Part shown: piece by piece, positions 19,769 to 30,600 of the stretch | Position numbering within the stretch: position 1 is the first letter of the stretch | Layout of the letters: every line of letters begins with the position of its first letter | Source of the DNA: Willaertia magna | Lineage: Eukaryota; Heterolobosea; Eutetramitea; Acrasida; Naegleriidae | Length of the DNA: 64,000 nt | Direction: 5' to 3' | Assembly: GCA_902984215.1 (NCBI GenBank) | Contig: CADWAF010000943.1 | Span: 1-64,000, forward strand | Position numbers and translations under genes: made by a program | Notes under the pieces: generated by a model | What the model was told of the DNA's origin: nothing | Seen by the model: only the letters and a program-made list of their open reading frames with translations | The model's database searches: none

Positions 19769-22700
19769 CTAAGGCACAGTTGGGGTATCCCTGAGTATGT
19801 CATTGTTGTAGGTAGAGAATTGTTTTCTTCCTATTGAATAAGTTCTCTCCAGCGAAGCTTTGTTGTTATTTGGTGGGAAGTTTTGTGCGCGAAGCTCTTG
19901 AAGTTTGTTAAAATTGTTTCTTAATTGAACTTCCTTTTCTTCTATAACCTTTGTGTTGTCATTCTTTCTTCTTAAACAACAACAAACGCAAACAATAATA
20001 AACAATAATACTATTACAATAATACTGACACCAGAAGGTACAGCTGCTGCTATAATTATAGTTGTTAAGGAGAAATTAGATTCTGTTATTAAGGTTGGGT
20101 TGCAATTTGAGGACTGACACTCAATTCCAAGGTTTCTAACAATAGTAGAAATATTTAATTTCAAATTAGAGGTAAGTAATTCAGGTATTGGGCTTTGTGA
20201 CAGTGCTACATTATATTTTCTATCCTGAATGTATTTTATGTAGGTCAGTTTAGTTAGTGTAGATAATTGATAAGTCGAACATAATACTTCAGTTCCTGAA
20301 CCACCTCTGTAAAGAATAGCTTGTGATTGCCAAACAGCATTTGGATTGGTTTCAATATCGATTGGGGCAACCAACCGTATAAGCAATCTGTATAACACAC
20401 CTTTTTTTAGAGAGCTGCATCGTACACGTTCTTTTTCTAGTTGACTTTGTTTACTGCTTGTTAAGTAGTCAGTTGTTAAATTGTGATATACTTGAATTCT
20501 AGGTTCTTCGTCCTCCCCAAAGACGCTTATTTGCCCCATTACAAAATTGCCACCATCATCCACCATCCATAATTCAAACACATTTCCTCCATCAGAGTTA
20601 CTATCAATTATAAAATCTGAGTATACTTGTCTGTCATACAACAATGTTGTGTCTTTTGTAATTATGGATCTTCTTTTATCAGTAACTGAATCTCTACTAA
20701 AATACGAACTAGTCTTAAGAGAAACAATACCATCATTGACAACAACATTTAACGTTGGAGTTCCAGAGTAATCAGGCACGTATGTTCCCGATGAAAAATA
20801 ATTTGTTACAGTATTAAGGCTATCAAAACCAACGTAGTATTGAACTTTCTTATCAAAAAGGTATGTTATTCCAATATCGCTGTCAGTGAAGGTTAAACCG
20901 TTATCATTAGATATTTTAACTATTACTCTTTCACTTCCGCCTGTTATGTTATAATTTGGAAGAGTACAAAGTATTCCCCCATTCTCTAATGTCCCTTTTA
21001 CAACGACAGTTTCTCCTGTTTTTGGCAAAACAAACTTACACCTAGATTGGTCGTATGGATGCACAAACGTAGCATAAACAACAACGTTAGTTCCGTAAGT
21101 ACCAGCATTAGGTGACACTCGTAGCACTTGGTTATACACACTTGAAATCTGCAAACTTGAGGAAAGTATGTTTCCTTCTATATTATGCTCAATAATTACG
21201 TTTTTCGATTCTAAACCACCAGGAGGAGAAGAAAAGCAAGCTTCCTCACCGTATGCTCTAGAAGTATTGGCATTAATGGAAGAACATGTTGAAAGCCTAG
21301 ATGTTGTCCTAAATTGATTATAATAAAACGAAACCCTTGACCAAGAACCAATTAGTAAATCCTTTCCAACTAGCTTCATTGGTACACCTCCTTCCAAAAC
21401 AGATGTACTTGGATTTATACTTTCCAAGAATGGGTTATATCTCTTGATAAACGTTCTACAGATGTTGCCTGAACCAGTAAAAAGTGAAAAATCAATTGCT
21501 TTTAGAGATGCTAAGGATGATAGGGCAGATGTTTTTGGAATGCTGATTAGCTTTCTGTTTGTAGTGTCATGAAACAATACCTCATTAGCTATTTCTGTAA
21601 TTTCATCTAAAGTAAACGAAAGTTGGCTAATGTAATTTATATTATCTTGGACAGCAAAAAACGAGACCAAAGTATCACTTGCCCTTTTAGCTATACGTAC
21701 TTCGTTACTACCACTGAATAAAAATAATTTACCACTTAGTAAACTGGAAGGCAACGTCTTCTCGTTTTGAATATTAAGGGTTTGGGAAGAAATGGCTACT
21801 TCTATATAAAATCTATTTTGAAAGGTTTTTTCAGTAACAAGACACTTAAGTATATCAGCATTAGTTATTGAGGTAAATACACAATCAACGCCACGATTAG
21901 TAAGAGCAAGTCTATCACTAACTTTTCCTATTTTTGTCAACACACTGTTGGAAAACGAATGTACCACAAAACTGTTGTCTTCTAAAGTCTCTAAAATTAC
22001 TAATCTATTGAATACCTTAGAATAATATAAATTGGTAAAAGGACCGCTCAAAGTAAGGTTTAAATCAACTCTAGTAAATGAATCCTGATTTAAAGACAGT
22101 TTAGTTGCATAAAGTAAACCACCATTTCCCTCATTCAATTGATATAGGATATCTTCATAAACATAACTTTTAACACATTTATCGGCTAACATTCGAGGAC
22201 TGAATATAGATGAACTAGCCACAAACTTGTTACAAGAGGTATCAACTAGAGATATTGTATAAGAACCATCTATTCCAAGCAAATAGTTTCCTTTGCACTG
22301 TGTGGTTACATATTTCTCACAATTGGAACCTCCATACCCCACAACACAATCACACACCTCGGAGGCAACACATTTTCCTTTACCTGAACAAACTGTTCCA
22401 CTAGTGGAAAGTATACCAGAACATTTTGGGTATTGACAATTTGTTCCACCATACCCAGAATTACAAACACAATTGTTAAGTTGTGTACAGTTTCCTTTAC
22501 CTGAACAAACACTAGTGTTGTTGCTTTCTATTCCACTACAAGAGGTAATTTCACATTCAGACCCATAATAACCTGTGTCACACTTACAAGTATTTGGACC
22601 TGTGCATTTACCTCTCGAACTACAAACTCTTGGGTCATTACTTTGGTATTTGTTTACCCCACAAGATACATACTGACAATTTGAACCAGTGTAACCTGAA

Positions 22701-23086
22701 AAACACTCACACTTTTCAGTACCAGCACAATAACCTCTATTGCTACAAACATAATCCTCATTACTTGCATACCCATTACAATAAAAAATAGTACAATTAG
22801 GTCCAAAAGCACCTGAAGTACAACTGCAATGGTTTGGACCATCACAGATACCATGACTATTACAAACAGATGTTTCGTTTGCTAATATTCCATTACAAGC
22901 GAATAAATCGCAACCCTCCCCACCATATCCATTATAACATTTACATCCATCTACTGTACAAGTACCATTGCCTGAACAAACTGTGGGATCTGTTGATAGC
23001 TTACCGAGGCAGTAAGTATTAGCCTTAACAAAATGCAAAATCAATAGAGGCAACAGAAGGCATAATGCAAACTGGGCTGGTTTCAT
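19769..23086 (-). CDS. EGF-repeat and TIG-domain type I membrane protein
   Basis: 1105 residues without introns. A signal peptide (MKPAQFALCLLLPLLILHF) precedes six tandem EGF-like repeats of about 38 residues (roughly 25-262), each ending in a C-x-C-x-GY-x-G-x2-C pattern as in tenascin/teneurin repeats. Then comes a region of possible beta-propeller character, an IPT/TIG-like segment (INPSTSVLEGGVPMKLVG; VSPNAGTYGTNVVVY), many N-glycosylation sites, one transmembrane helix near 1020-1047 followed by CVCCCLRRK, and a short cytosolic tail. It is probably a cell-surface adhesion or recognition protein. EGF plus TIG architectures recur in social and predatory amoebae. The exact ligand is unknown. 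Confidence 0.85.
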   Translation of the reverse strand: MKPAQFALCLLLPLLILHFVKANTYCLGKLSTDPTVCSGNGTCTVDGCKCYNGYGGEGCDLFACNGILANETSVCNSHGICDGPNHCSCTSGAFGPNCTIFYCNGYASNEDYVCSNRGYCAGTEKCECFSGYTGSNCQYVSCGVNKYQSNDPRVCSSRGKCTGPNTCKCDTGYYGSECEITSCSGIESNNTSVCSGKGNCTQLNNCVCNSGYGGTNCQYPKCSGILSTSGTVCSGKGKCVASEVCDCVVGYGGSNCEKYVTTQCKGNYLLGIDGSYTISLVDTSCNKFVASSSIFSPRMLADKCVKSYVYEDILYQLNEGNGGLLYATKLSLNQDSFTRVDLNLTLSGPFTNLYYSKVFNRLVILETLEDNSFVVHSFSNSVLTKIGKVSDRLALTNRGVDCVFTSITNADILKCLVTEKTFQNRFYIEVAISSQTLNIQNEKTLPSSLLSGKLFLFSGSNEVRIAKRASDTLVSFFAVQDNINYISQLSFTLDEITEIANEVLFHDTTNRKLISIPKTSALSSLASLKAIDFSLFTGSGNICRTFIKRYNPFLESINPSTSVLEGGVPMKLVGKDLLIGSWSRVSFYYNQFRTTSRLSTCSSINANTSRAYGEEACFSSPPGGLESKNVIIEHNIEGNILSSSLQISSVYNQVLRVSPNAGTYGTNVVVYATFVHPYDQSRCKFVLPKTGETVVVKGTLENGGILCTLPNYNITGGSERVIVKISNDNGLTFTDSDIGITYLFDKKVQYYVGFDSLNTVTNYFSSGTYVPDYSGTPTLNVVVNDGIVSLKTSSYFSRDSVTDKRRSIITKDTTLLYDRQVYSDFIIDSNSDGGNVFELWMVDDGGNFVMGQISVFGEDEEPRIQVYHNLTTDYLTSSKQSQLEKERVRCSSLKKGVLYRLLIRLVAPIDIETNPNAVWQSQAILYRGGSGTEVLCSTYQLSTLTKLTYIKYIQDRKYNVALSQSPIPELLTSNLKLNISTIVRNLGIECQSSNCNPTLITESNFSLTTIIIAAAVPSGVSIIVIVLLFIIVCVCCCLRRKNDNTKVIEEKEVQLRNNFNKLQELRAQNFPPNNNKASLERTYSIGRKQFSTYNNDILRDTPTVP

Positions 23087-23137
23087 TTTTTATTACGGTT
23101 TTCATTTACTGCTAACAAATTAATCCAATTATTTATT

Positions 23138-25636
23138 TTATAGATTATTATTCATATTTTCCATTAAGTTAAAAGAACCAAAGGATTGAAATAGAAACCA
23201 TGTTGGATTATTAACGCCTTGATTACCCACAATGTTTGGAGAAGTAGTAGTTGAAGGATTTCCAATTAAAGAATGAGGATGATTAAGTAATGCATTTGAA
23301 TTATTTCCTATTGGATTATACACTGGAGAAGGGAATGGATTGGTTTGTTGGAAAGGCATATCAAATGGATGATAATAAGAAGGTTGTGGATTATTTGATT
23401 TCAAAATAAATTGTGTGTCAAATAAACTGTTGGATCCACTATTATTAACTCCTGAAAATAATTGATGCATATTATTGAAAGTAGAACTTGGATGAGAAAT
23501 AGGATTAGGCAATGTAGGATGGTCATTCTCATCTAAAACCTCACTCAATACACTAGAAACAGTACTATTATGGTAAGATGAACTGCTTGGTGTTGGACTA
23601 GATAAACCACCATTAAATGGATCTATATTTGGTGAACTACTTCCTCCTCCACTTTGTTGTCTAATATGATAAGCATTTGAACCATTCACTAATTGATTAA
23701 CATCTAAATGATCATTTGTTTGATGCTTTACTGTAGAAGTAGTAGAATTACTAGTTGACTTAATTTCAGATGTAGAATAAAAATGTTGAGGGTGTTGTGA
23801 AGGAATATAATTAGATCTAGGAGTAGTTGCCTTCTTCTTCTTAGAATGAGTTGGGGATGTCCTTTCGTGTGGCTTTGAATAGGGTTGTCTATAATTTGAT
23901 ACTGTTGGTTTAATCGGTTTTGTTTGTGGTTTTGGCTTTTTTGAAACTAAATTCCAATTAGTGTCACCTTGTTCTTCAGTAGCATAACCAATAATATTTT
24001 CTTCAAATTCTTCTTCTTCTTCCTCTTCATTAAATTCTTGTTCTTCGCTCTCATGCTTCTCTTCAGAGATATCATTACTATCCTCATCTACATTAGAATG
24101 AGAAACTACAACTTTCTCATCATTTGTTTTAGATGGGGTAGTAGCGGTGGGTATATCTTTCTTCTTATGCTTTGAGCTTCCCTTATTCTTCTTTTTCTTA
24201 TTATTACTTCCTTTTTTCATCTCTTCCTTTTCGCATTCTTCTAAAAGACATTTTTGCATCTCATAAGCGCATAAATCATTAAAGGCTACTCTAATATTAT
24301 GCGCGAATAATCGTGCTAAATAAATTTGAAATAATAATTTACTTTCTCTCATATTTGAAGCTAAAATTTCATTTCTTTCACGGTCCTTATTAGATTTCTT
24401 ATTGGAATCATCAACTTTTTCCTTGTTGTTTTCATCTTCTTCTTCAGATTCTTGTTCCTCAGTTGAATAATCCTCATCTTCTTCCTCTTCATCCGTTTCT
24501 TCATCTTCCTCAACTTCTTCATCCGTTTCTTCATCTTCATGTTGAGAATGTAAATGATTTAAAACAACAGTAGCAGTTCCACCTCCTTCTCTTATTAAAT
24601 CCTTTACATTTCCTAAATGTACCATAGCTATAGAACCATTCACAACTTTAGGATTAAAATGAGGAGAATTACTGTTCATACCATTACTTGAAGCAACATT
24701 TGAATTATTAGCATTGGGAGAATTAGGTACTATATGAATACTAGTATTCGATGTTGAAATAGTAACTGGAGGTGAAACTTGAGAAACTTGTTGATGATGA
24801 TGATGTTGGTGATGGTGATGATGACTAGATTTGTTTTCCAAATTTTTAGCATTATTTAAGTGTAAAGCCTTTTTCGCATTCTTCAACATAATTTTCTTGA
24901 TATTTAATTCACTATTCATTGTGCAATAATTAATTAACATATGAATATTTTCAGGAGCAGGAAATACATTCGGACCTAAAGTTATATCATTAGGGAATAC
25001 TTCTTCACATTTCTTCATAACACTAAAAAAGTGTTGACCATTATCTTTTTTAAGATATTCTTCTTTCACAGTTAGTTTTCCACCACTAACAGTAAGAAAA
25101 GAACCGAAAGGCAATTGATTTCCAGAAAATTGATGCTTTCCTGTTATTTTACAAAACTGTAATTGTTTACGCACTACCATATGATCATTTTCCGTTAGAG
25201 AAGAAGTGTCTCCGATTGTTGTTTCAATCTTTTTGTTTCCATCAAGTTCACTCACATAATCTTCAAAAACTAAATATTGTTTTTTAAAAATTATCTTTTC
25301 ATAATTTAACTTACCTGCAATAACTGCGTTAAAAATTGCCTTTTTCTTGCGACAAGCAGGACAAAGACAAGAGGAAGGTTTACTGAGAAAAGCAGGTTTG
25401 TCGCCGTCCTTTGTTGTGTATGGACTTGAACAACGAATTTGGTCTAAAACAAATTTACAATCAATTTGTAATAATTGTAATTTTTTCTTTAATGAAGCTT
25501 GTAACCAAAATTCTTGAACATTTCTTGGAATTCTATTTCTCAATTTTTTATCACAATAATCACAAGCGTCTAGTGTTGAGGAAAGTGATTCCTGATGTTG
25601 AGTTTTTTGCTTAAAAGATTTTTTCTTACTTGGCAT
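23138..25636 (-). CDS. NST1/FAM193-like protein with Cys-rich N-terminus
   Basis: 832 residues. The N-terminus has paired Cys motifs (CDYCDKK, CPACRKKK) that may bind zinc. A long acidic block of Glu/Asp is followed by a helical segment LLFQIYLARLFAHNIRVAF and a Lys-rich stretch, resembling the core of fungal stress protein NST1 and animal FAM193. The C-terminal 300 residues are Ser/Asn/Pro-rich and low in complexity. A His-rich tract lies near residue 270. NST1 is a negative regulator of salt tolerance in yeast; no molecular activity is established. The similarity rests on one helical segment plus overall composition, so the assignment is tentative. No intron was seen. Confidence 0.55.
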   Translation of the reverse strand: MPSKKKSFKQKTQHQESLSSTLDACDYCDKKLRNRIPRNVQEFWLQASLKKKLQLLQIDCKFVLDQIRCSSPYTTKDGDKPAFLSKPSSCLCPACRKKKAIFNAVIAGKLNYEKIIFKKQYLVFEDYVSELDGNKKIETTIGDTSSLTENDHMVVRKQLQFCKITGKHQFSGNQLPFGSFLTVSGGKLTVKEEYLKKDNGQHFFSVMKKCEEVFPNDITLGPNVFPAPENIHMLINYCTMNSELNIKKIMLKNAKKALHLNNAKNLENKSSHHHHHQHHHHQQVSQVSPPVTISTSNTSIHIVPNSPNANNSNVASSNGMNSNSPHFNPKVVNGSIAMVHLGNVKDLIREGGGTATVVLNHLHSQHEDEETDEEVEEDEETDEEEEDEDYSTEEQESEEEDENNKEKVDDSNKKSNKDRERNEILASNMRESKLLFQIYLARLFAHNIRVAFNDLCAYEMQKCLLEECEKEEMKKGSNNKKKKNKGSSKHKKKDIPTATTPSKTNDEKVVVSHSNVDEDSNDISEEKHESEEQEFNEEEEEEEFEENIIGYATEEQGDTNWNLVSKKPKPQTKPIKPTVSNYRQPYSKPHERTSPTHSKKKKATTPRSNYIPSQHPQHFYSTSEIKSTSNSTTSTVKHQTNDHLDVNQLVNGSNAYHIRQQSGGGSSSPNIDPFNGGLSSPTPSSSSYHNSTVSSVLSEVLDENDHPTLPNPISHPSSTFNNMHQLFSGVNNSGSNSLFDTQFILKSNNPQPSYYHPFDMPFQQTNPFPSPVYNPIGNNSNALLNHPHSLIGNPSTTTSPNIVGNQGVNNPTWFLFQSFGSFNLMENMNNNL

Positions 25637-25943
25637 TTTTTTGTTTGAATTTTTTCATTCACCGCTATTTTTTTGCGCCAAATTCATTTTGATTTTTTAA
25701 CAAAAAATAAAAATATTTTTTTGAGGAAAGAATAAAAAGTCCCTTTTTTCTTTTAACAATGATGCAATATTAAAAGGAATAACACATTTATGTAATGAAT
25801 TACCTTTTCACTACAGAACTCAACAATAATTATTAAGAATGGTGTATCACCAAGTGCATTTTAATGCAATTTCACAAAGAAAGCTTGAAATTTTATTATT
25901 AGAAGAAAAGTGTTGGCAATCAATTGATACCAGAAAAAAATAG
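25637..25943. promoter_or_regulatory. Divergent promoter/5' leader with an upstream ORF ending at the main start codon
   Basis: Most of this 307-bp gap is A/T-rich leader. A 34-codon upstream ORF runs from ATG 25839 to TAG 25941-25943, and the main ATG of the phosphatase gene begins at 25944, so stop and start abut (TAGATG). Such an arrangement can govern reinitiation. Whether the transcript includes the upstream ORF is unknown. Confidence 0.4.
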
Positions 25944-27444
25944 ATGATAAACGAAGAAGAGAGTAATTTAATTGAACAAGAAGAAGAAAAGGCTTTAACT
26001 TTTTGTTTAGCTGCATTAGAAGCTAAAGCAATAACCTTTTATATTCATTCTTTAGCTTTAGACCCAATACCTGTACTTTTTACCCACGAAGAATTAAACA
26101 CTTTAACATGTAAAGCCTTCCACGATAGATTAGTTCAAAAATTAATCCAAAATAATTTACATAATGAACAAGATGATATTCTTTTAAAACTAAAAAATCA
26201 TGATCTTTTGCCAGATGAAAATGATCTCATTCGTAATTGGCTTTCTGAAACGTTATTAAAAATTGAACAAACAGCTCTCTTTGTTGATTTATTATTAGAA
26301 GAACAACATGAATTTGAAATTATGATTTATGTTGAAAATGAAAAGGCAAAACAATTTCGTGAAGTGATTGAAAACTTTGTTAGTGACGATACTAAAACAA
26401 GTTTTAATTTTTCATCACAATTAACAATTGTTGACAGAAAGTTTGTTCATTCTCTAAGTAATTTATATGGAATTTATCATAAAAGTGAAGGAAGAAAGGA
26501 AAGTGATAGATACATTAATATCTCAAAAGAGGTCTTAGTTACATCTAAAAAGAAAAGAAAACCAAGAAAGGAACCAAAGTTAACTATCGGTATTTCTACA
26601 ATAATTGAAGATTTTTTATATTTGGGAAGTGGAACAGATGCCAATGATGTAGATCAATTAAAGAAATTTAATATTGATTATATTTTAAATGTTACAAAAG
26701 AATGGCCTGTTGGTAAATTAGTTCCTTCTACAATTATTTTTAAAAGAATTGAATTAAAAGATTTAAGAGAAGAAAATATAATTCAATATTTTGAGGAAGG
26801 CATTAAATTTATTGAAACTGCTTTTGAAAACAAAAAACGAATACTTACAAATTGTGTTGTAGGTAAGTTGATAAAAAGGTTAAATATTGATTCATATTTT
26901 CCGGATACTTACAAATTGTGTTGTAGGTAAATCTAGATCTGCTAGTTTTATTATTGCATTTATAATGAAACATTTAAAGATGAATTTAAAAGAAGCTTTT
27001 GAGTACACAAGAGCAAGAAGAGAAATAATTAGACCAAATGATGGATTTATTTTACAATTAATGGAGTTTGAAGCTAAGTTATATAACAATAAGTTTACTG
27101 ACCCAGAAACAAAGTTGTCAACTTCATTGACATGGGAGTTTTCCCCAAGTAAAGAAGAAGTAAGAAAACAAGAAAAGGAAATGAGGAAAGGAAGAATTGG
27201 TGATGATGTAGAGAAAGAAATTAATGAAGTTTTATTGAGTGACGATGTATTATTAAAGTATGTAAAGGAGTTTTATTCTAATGAAGCAACACAATCCTCT
27301 AAAGATACTCCTAAATTTGTCAAATTTATATTACAACAAGATAGCATTACAAAGCATGCATTACATGAAAATGCACACTTTAAAAAAGTGTGCAATACTA
27401 GAGTTTCCAAGTGGTTTGTGTCACATTGCAATAACAATAAATAA
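25944..27444 (+). CDS. Dual-specificity phosphatase-like protein with N-terminal extension
   Basis: Exon 1 is 25944-26862 and exon 2 is 26927-27444, joined across a 64-nt intron, giving 478 residues. Residues 1-205 form a Glu-rich helical region of unknown fold, followed by a basic stretch KKKRKPRKEPK and a DSP domain at about 215-365. The DSP part has FLYLGSGTDANDVDQLKKF, a DLREENI block with the general-acid Asp, and the P-loop NCVVGKSRSASFIIAF. The signature is normally HCx5R; here His is Asn, while Cys and Arg remain. The intron falls inside the P-loop and its 3' end duplicates the exon end (see repeat entry). Activity may be reduced; substrate unknown. Confidence 0.8.
26841..26930 (+). 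repeat. 26-bp direct repeat that creates an intron
   Basis: Bases 26841-26866 and 26905-26930 are identical, and each contains the junction TAG|GTAA. The intron 26863-26926 uses the GT of the first copy and the AG of the second, so its 64-nt length equals the repeat offset exactly, and splicing restores the coding sequence of a single copy. Confidence 0.9.
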
Positions 27445-27646
27445 ATAATTATTCAACGAGATTTATTATCCAAGGTGCAACCATGAACTAAAGCAGCCTT
27501 TCTGTTTGCACAACCGGCACATCACCTTTCCGTCCACATTAAAAAAAACATAAAAAAAAATTGATTTTTAGGGCTATCTAGATTTTTTATTGAAAAGATA
27601 TCCCATTGTTAAATTATCATTGGTCTTTAATAACTTTTGATCGGAA

Positions 27647-30600
27647 ATGTCTTCTAATAATCAAACTAGTAGAACTTTTTCTCATCATCATAAAAAACAA
27701 CCTTTTACTAATATATTTTCATTCTTTGATCATTCTAAATTAGATTGGCAAAAGAAGAGTAAAGTATATTATCATCCACAAATTAATCAAGTTGTTACTG
27801 ACAAATCATCTTCTAAAGGTTCAAATACTCCAAATACATCAACTACAAATGTTAAAGGAAATCCTTCTTCTTTTCAAGTCTTCCTATCAAGCATTACTTC
27901 AACAAGTAGTAGCTTTGATTCTCAACGTTTAGAGAAAACAAATATTTCATCAATTGCTGCTTCTAAAAACATTCTTTTCCTTTCAGATGACCACGGTAAC
28001 ATCCATACAGTAGATACCCATAAGAAAGAAACTAGCTGTTTTGTTGGTATCTTCACTAAAACTTGTTTCTGTATTAGGGTTGTTACCCCAAAGAAAGGAA
28101 ATGAATTTAAAGGTGGTATCGGAACTAGTTCATCATCAGAAGATGGACAAAAAGTTAAATCAAGTTATTTAATTGCAATTGGTACTGATTACAAATGGAA
28201 AGGAAAAGGATCAAGTAATAATACTAATAATAATGAACTAGAAGACGATAAAAGTATGGAAGAATTTAACCAAAATCCAACCTCAGCAATTAATTCAAAT
28301 ATGATTATAGAAGAAGTTAAAATTAAAGTTTTTGAATGGAAGGGAGCCTTTAAAAGTTCAGATTTATTAACTAATCCTAAAACCGAAATTTTAATTCCAA
28401 AATATGATAAAGAAGATAAATTATTTAATCAAATAGATAACTTTGAGGTTTCTTCCGATTTGAAATTCCTTGCAATACCTAGAGGAAAATTTGTATATTT
28501 ATATAATGATGTTGGTAAGAAAGTTTCTGGGACAAGTGTTTTAGCAAGTTCCCTACTTTCAGGAATAAGTGGTTCAGGAAGTAGTGGTGGTAGTTCAGAA
28601 AATTATCGTAGCGCTACAATTCAGGCTTTACCATCAAATAGTTCAATAACATCTCTTGGGTTTCTTTCAAATCCTGAAAAACAAGGTAATTGGGTGTTAT
28701 TTGCAACAGATAAGAATGATGTTTATCGTTGGGATTTAGCTCGTTCACTTTCTGCAGGTTTTGTAAAGATACACTTTTCGAGTGCAACTTTAATTAATCC
28801 ATCATCTAATAGTGGAGTGAATAGTACAAGTGGTAATGTTGGTAGTGATTCTAATACTATTTCTTCTAATATTGGTAATTCTGAACCAATTGAGTACGGT
28901 TGTACTTGTGTTAGTACGCCTTTCTTTGCTCCAAGCTTTTTAGAACATCAAGATAACAAAAATCAACAAAAAGGTTTGACAAACCATTCTGCAAGTGCAA
29001 TTTTGGAATCTATTGGAAGATATCATAGTGCTTTTATTGTTTTACGTGGAGATGAAATACATGCATTTAAATATAATCAACAAACTTATGAAATTACTAC
29101 TCAATCAACAAGTTCAGTTAATGGCAATTCAACTGAAAAGAATGGTGTTTTAAGATTACCTTCAAATGTGGCTAGTCGTCAAACCTTAAAGAAGAAAATG
29201 TTTTGGTATCAAAATTATTTAGGTTTAGTTCGTGTTGAGGGGGGTGCTTTTGCAAACCAAACAAATGTTAAAGGAAATGTTGTCACAAACCTTTATGATT
29301 TAAATAATACTTATATTGCCTATGATTTCCGTACACAAAATTTAAATGCGCAACCTACACCATCTCAATCACAAACTTCAATTGACAGAAATCGTAAATA
29401 TACTTTACTTGAAGTTGTTCCAATGTACCAACAAGGTGTAGATACAGGTACCGTTTTCCTTATTGTAAGAAAAGAAGGCCCAATGGGAAAAGAAACAGGT
29501 AGTGAAAATCAAATCTATCAGTTAAAAGAAAAACCACCACAATCAAAGTTAGAACTTTTAATTAAGAAGTATCAATACAAATATGCTATTGAATTGGCTA
29601 AAACTATTCAACAATTAGATTATGATGCATTCAACTCTGAAACGCGTAGAAAATATGGTGATTATTTATTTTCTCAAGGAAGATATCAACAAGCTGTAAG
29701 ACAATATATGCAAACTATTCCACTAGTTGAGCCAAGCTATGTCATTCGTAAATTCCTTGATTCTCAAAAGAATGCTTACTTAATTCAATATCTCTTAAAA
29801 CTTCACATGGAGAAAAAGAATAACAAGGATCACACCACACTATTATTAAATTGCTTTATGAGATTAGATGATCATAGCGAAGAACAAATCCAATTAATGA
29901 CGAATGTTGGAACTAGTGGCATAACTACTTCAAAAACTTCCAACATGTTAGATGATCTTAACCCTCTTGATACTGTTGAAGATGACGAAGAATTAGAAAC
30001 AGATCAAACTATGTCTAGATTCATGGAGTTAGTTGACCAAAGAGACAAACTACGTATATTAGAAGAATTTATTCATCCAAGAAATTGTAAATTATTGAAC
30101 TACGACGTTGAGACAGCAATAAGAGTTTTACGTGAAAATGGATATCGTGATGAAGCATTAAAATTAGCTGAAACCAATGCTCCACTTATCAACAACCCAG
30201 AGAAACAAAGAATTTTGAATGACTGGGTTATAAAGATTTACATTGAAGATTTTGCTAAATGGAATGAAGATAATAGACTTCCAGAATACAAATTAAATTA
30301 TAAAAAGGCATTAAGACATATTGAATCTTTAGATTTGGAACAGGCAAAAGATTTTATGCATAAGTATGGTAAAAAACTTGTGTCAAACCTACCAGAACGT
30401 GGTACTAATTTATTAATACGTTTATGTACACAATATAGGTCAATACCAGTTAAAAAACAAAAGAATCAAAATGAAATAGTCGATAATATTGATGATAAAA
30501 GAAGAACATTTATAACTCAATCTGCATGTGAAGAATTACAGTTAGATGATAAAGAACTTTCGCGTTGCGCTGTTAATCATCATAGTGGAACTAATTTTGA

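Noticed and set aside
20547..20771. Plus-strand ORF within the EGF/TIG gene
   Set aside because: Shadow frame of a well-supported minus-strand gene; no independent motif.
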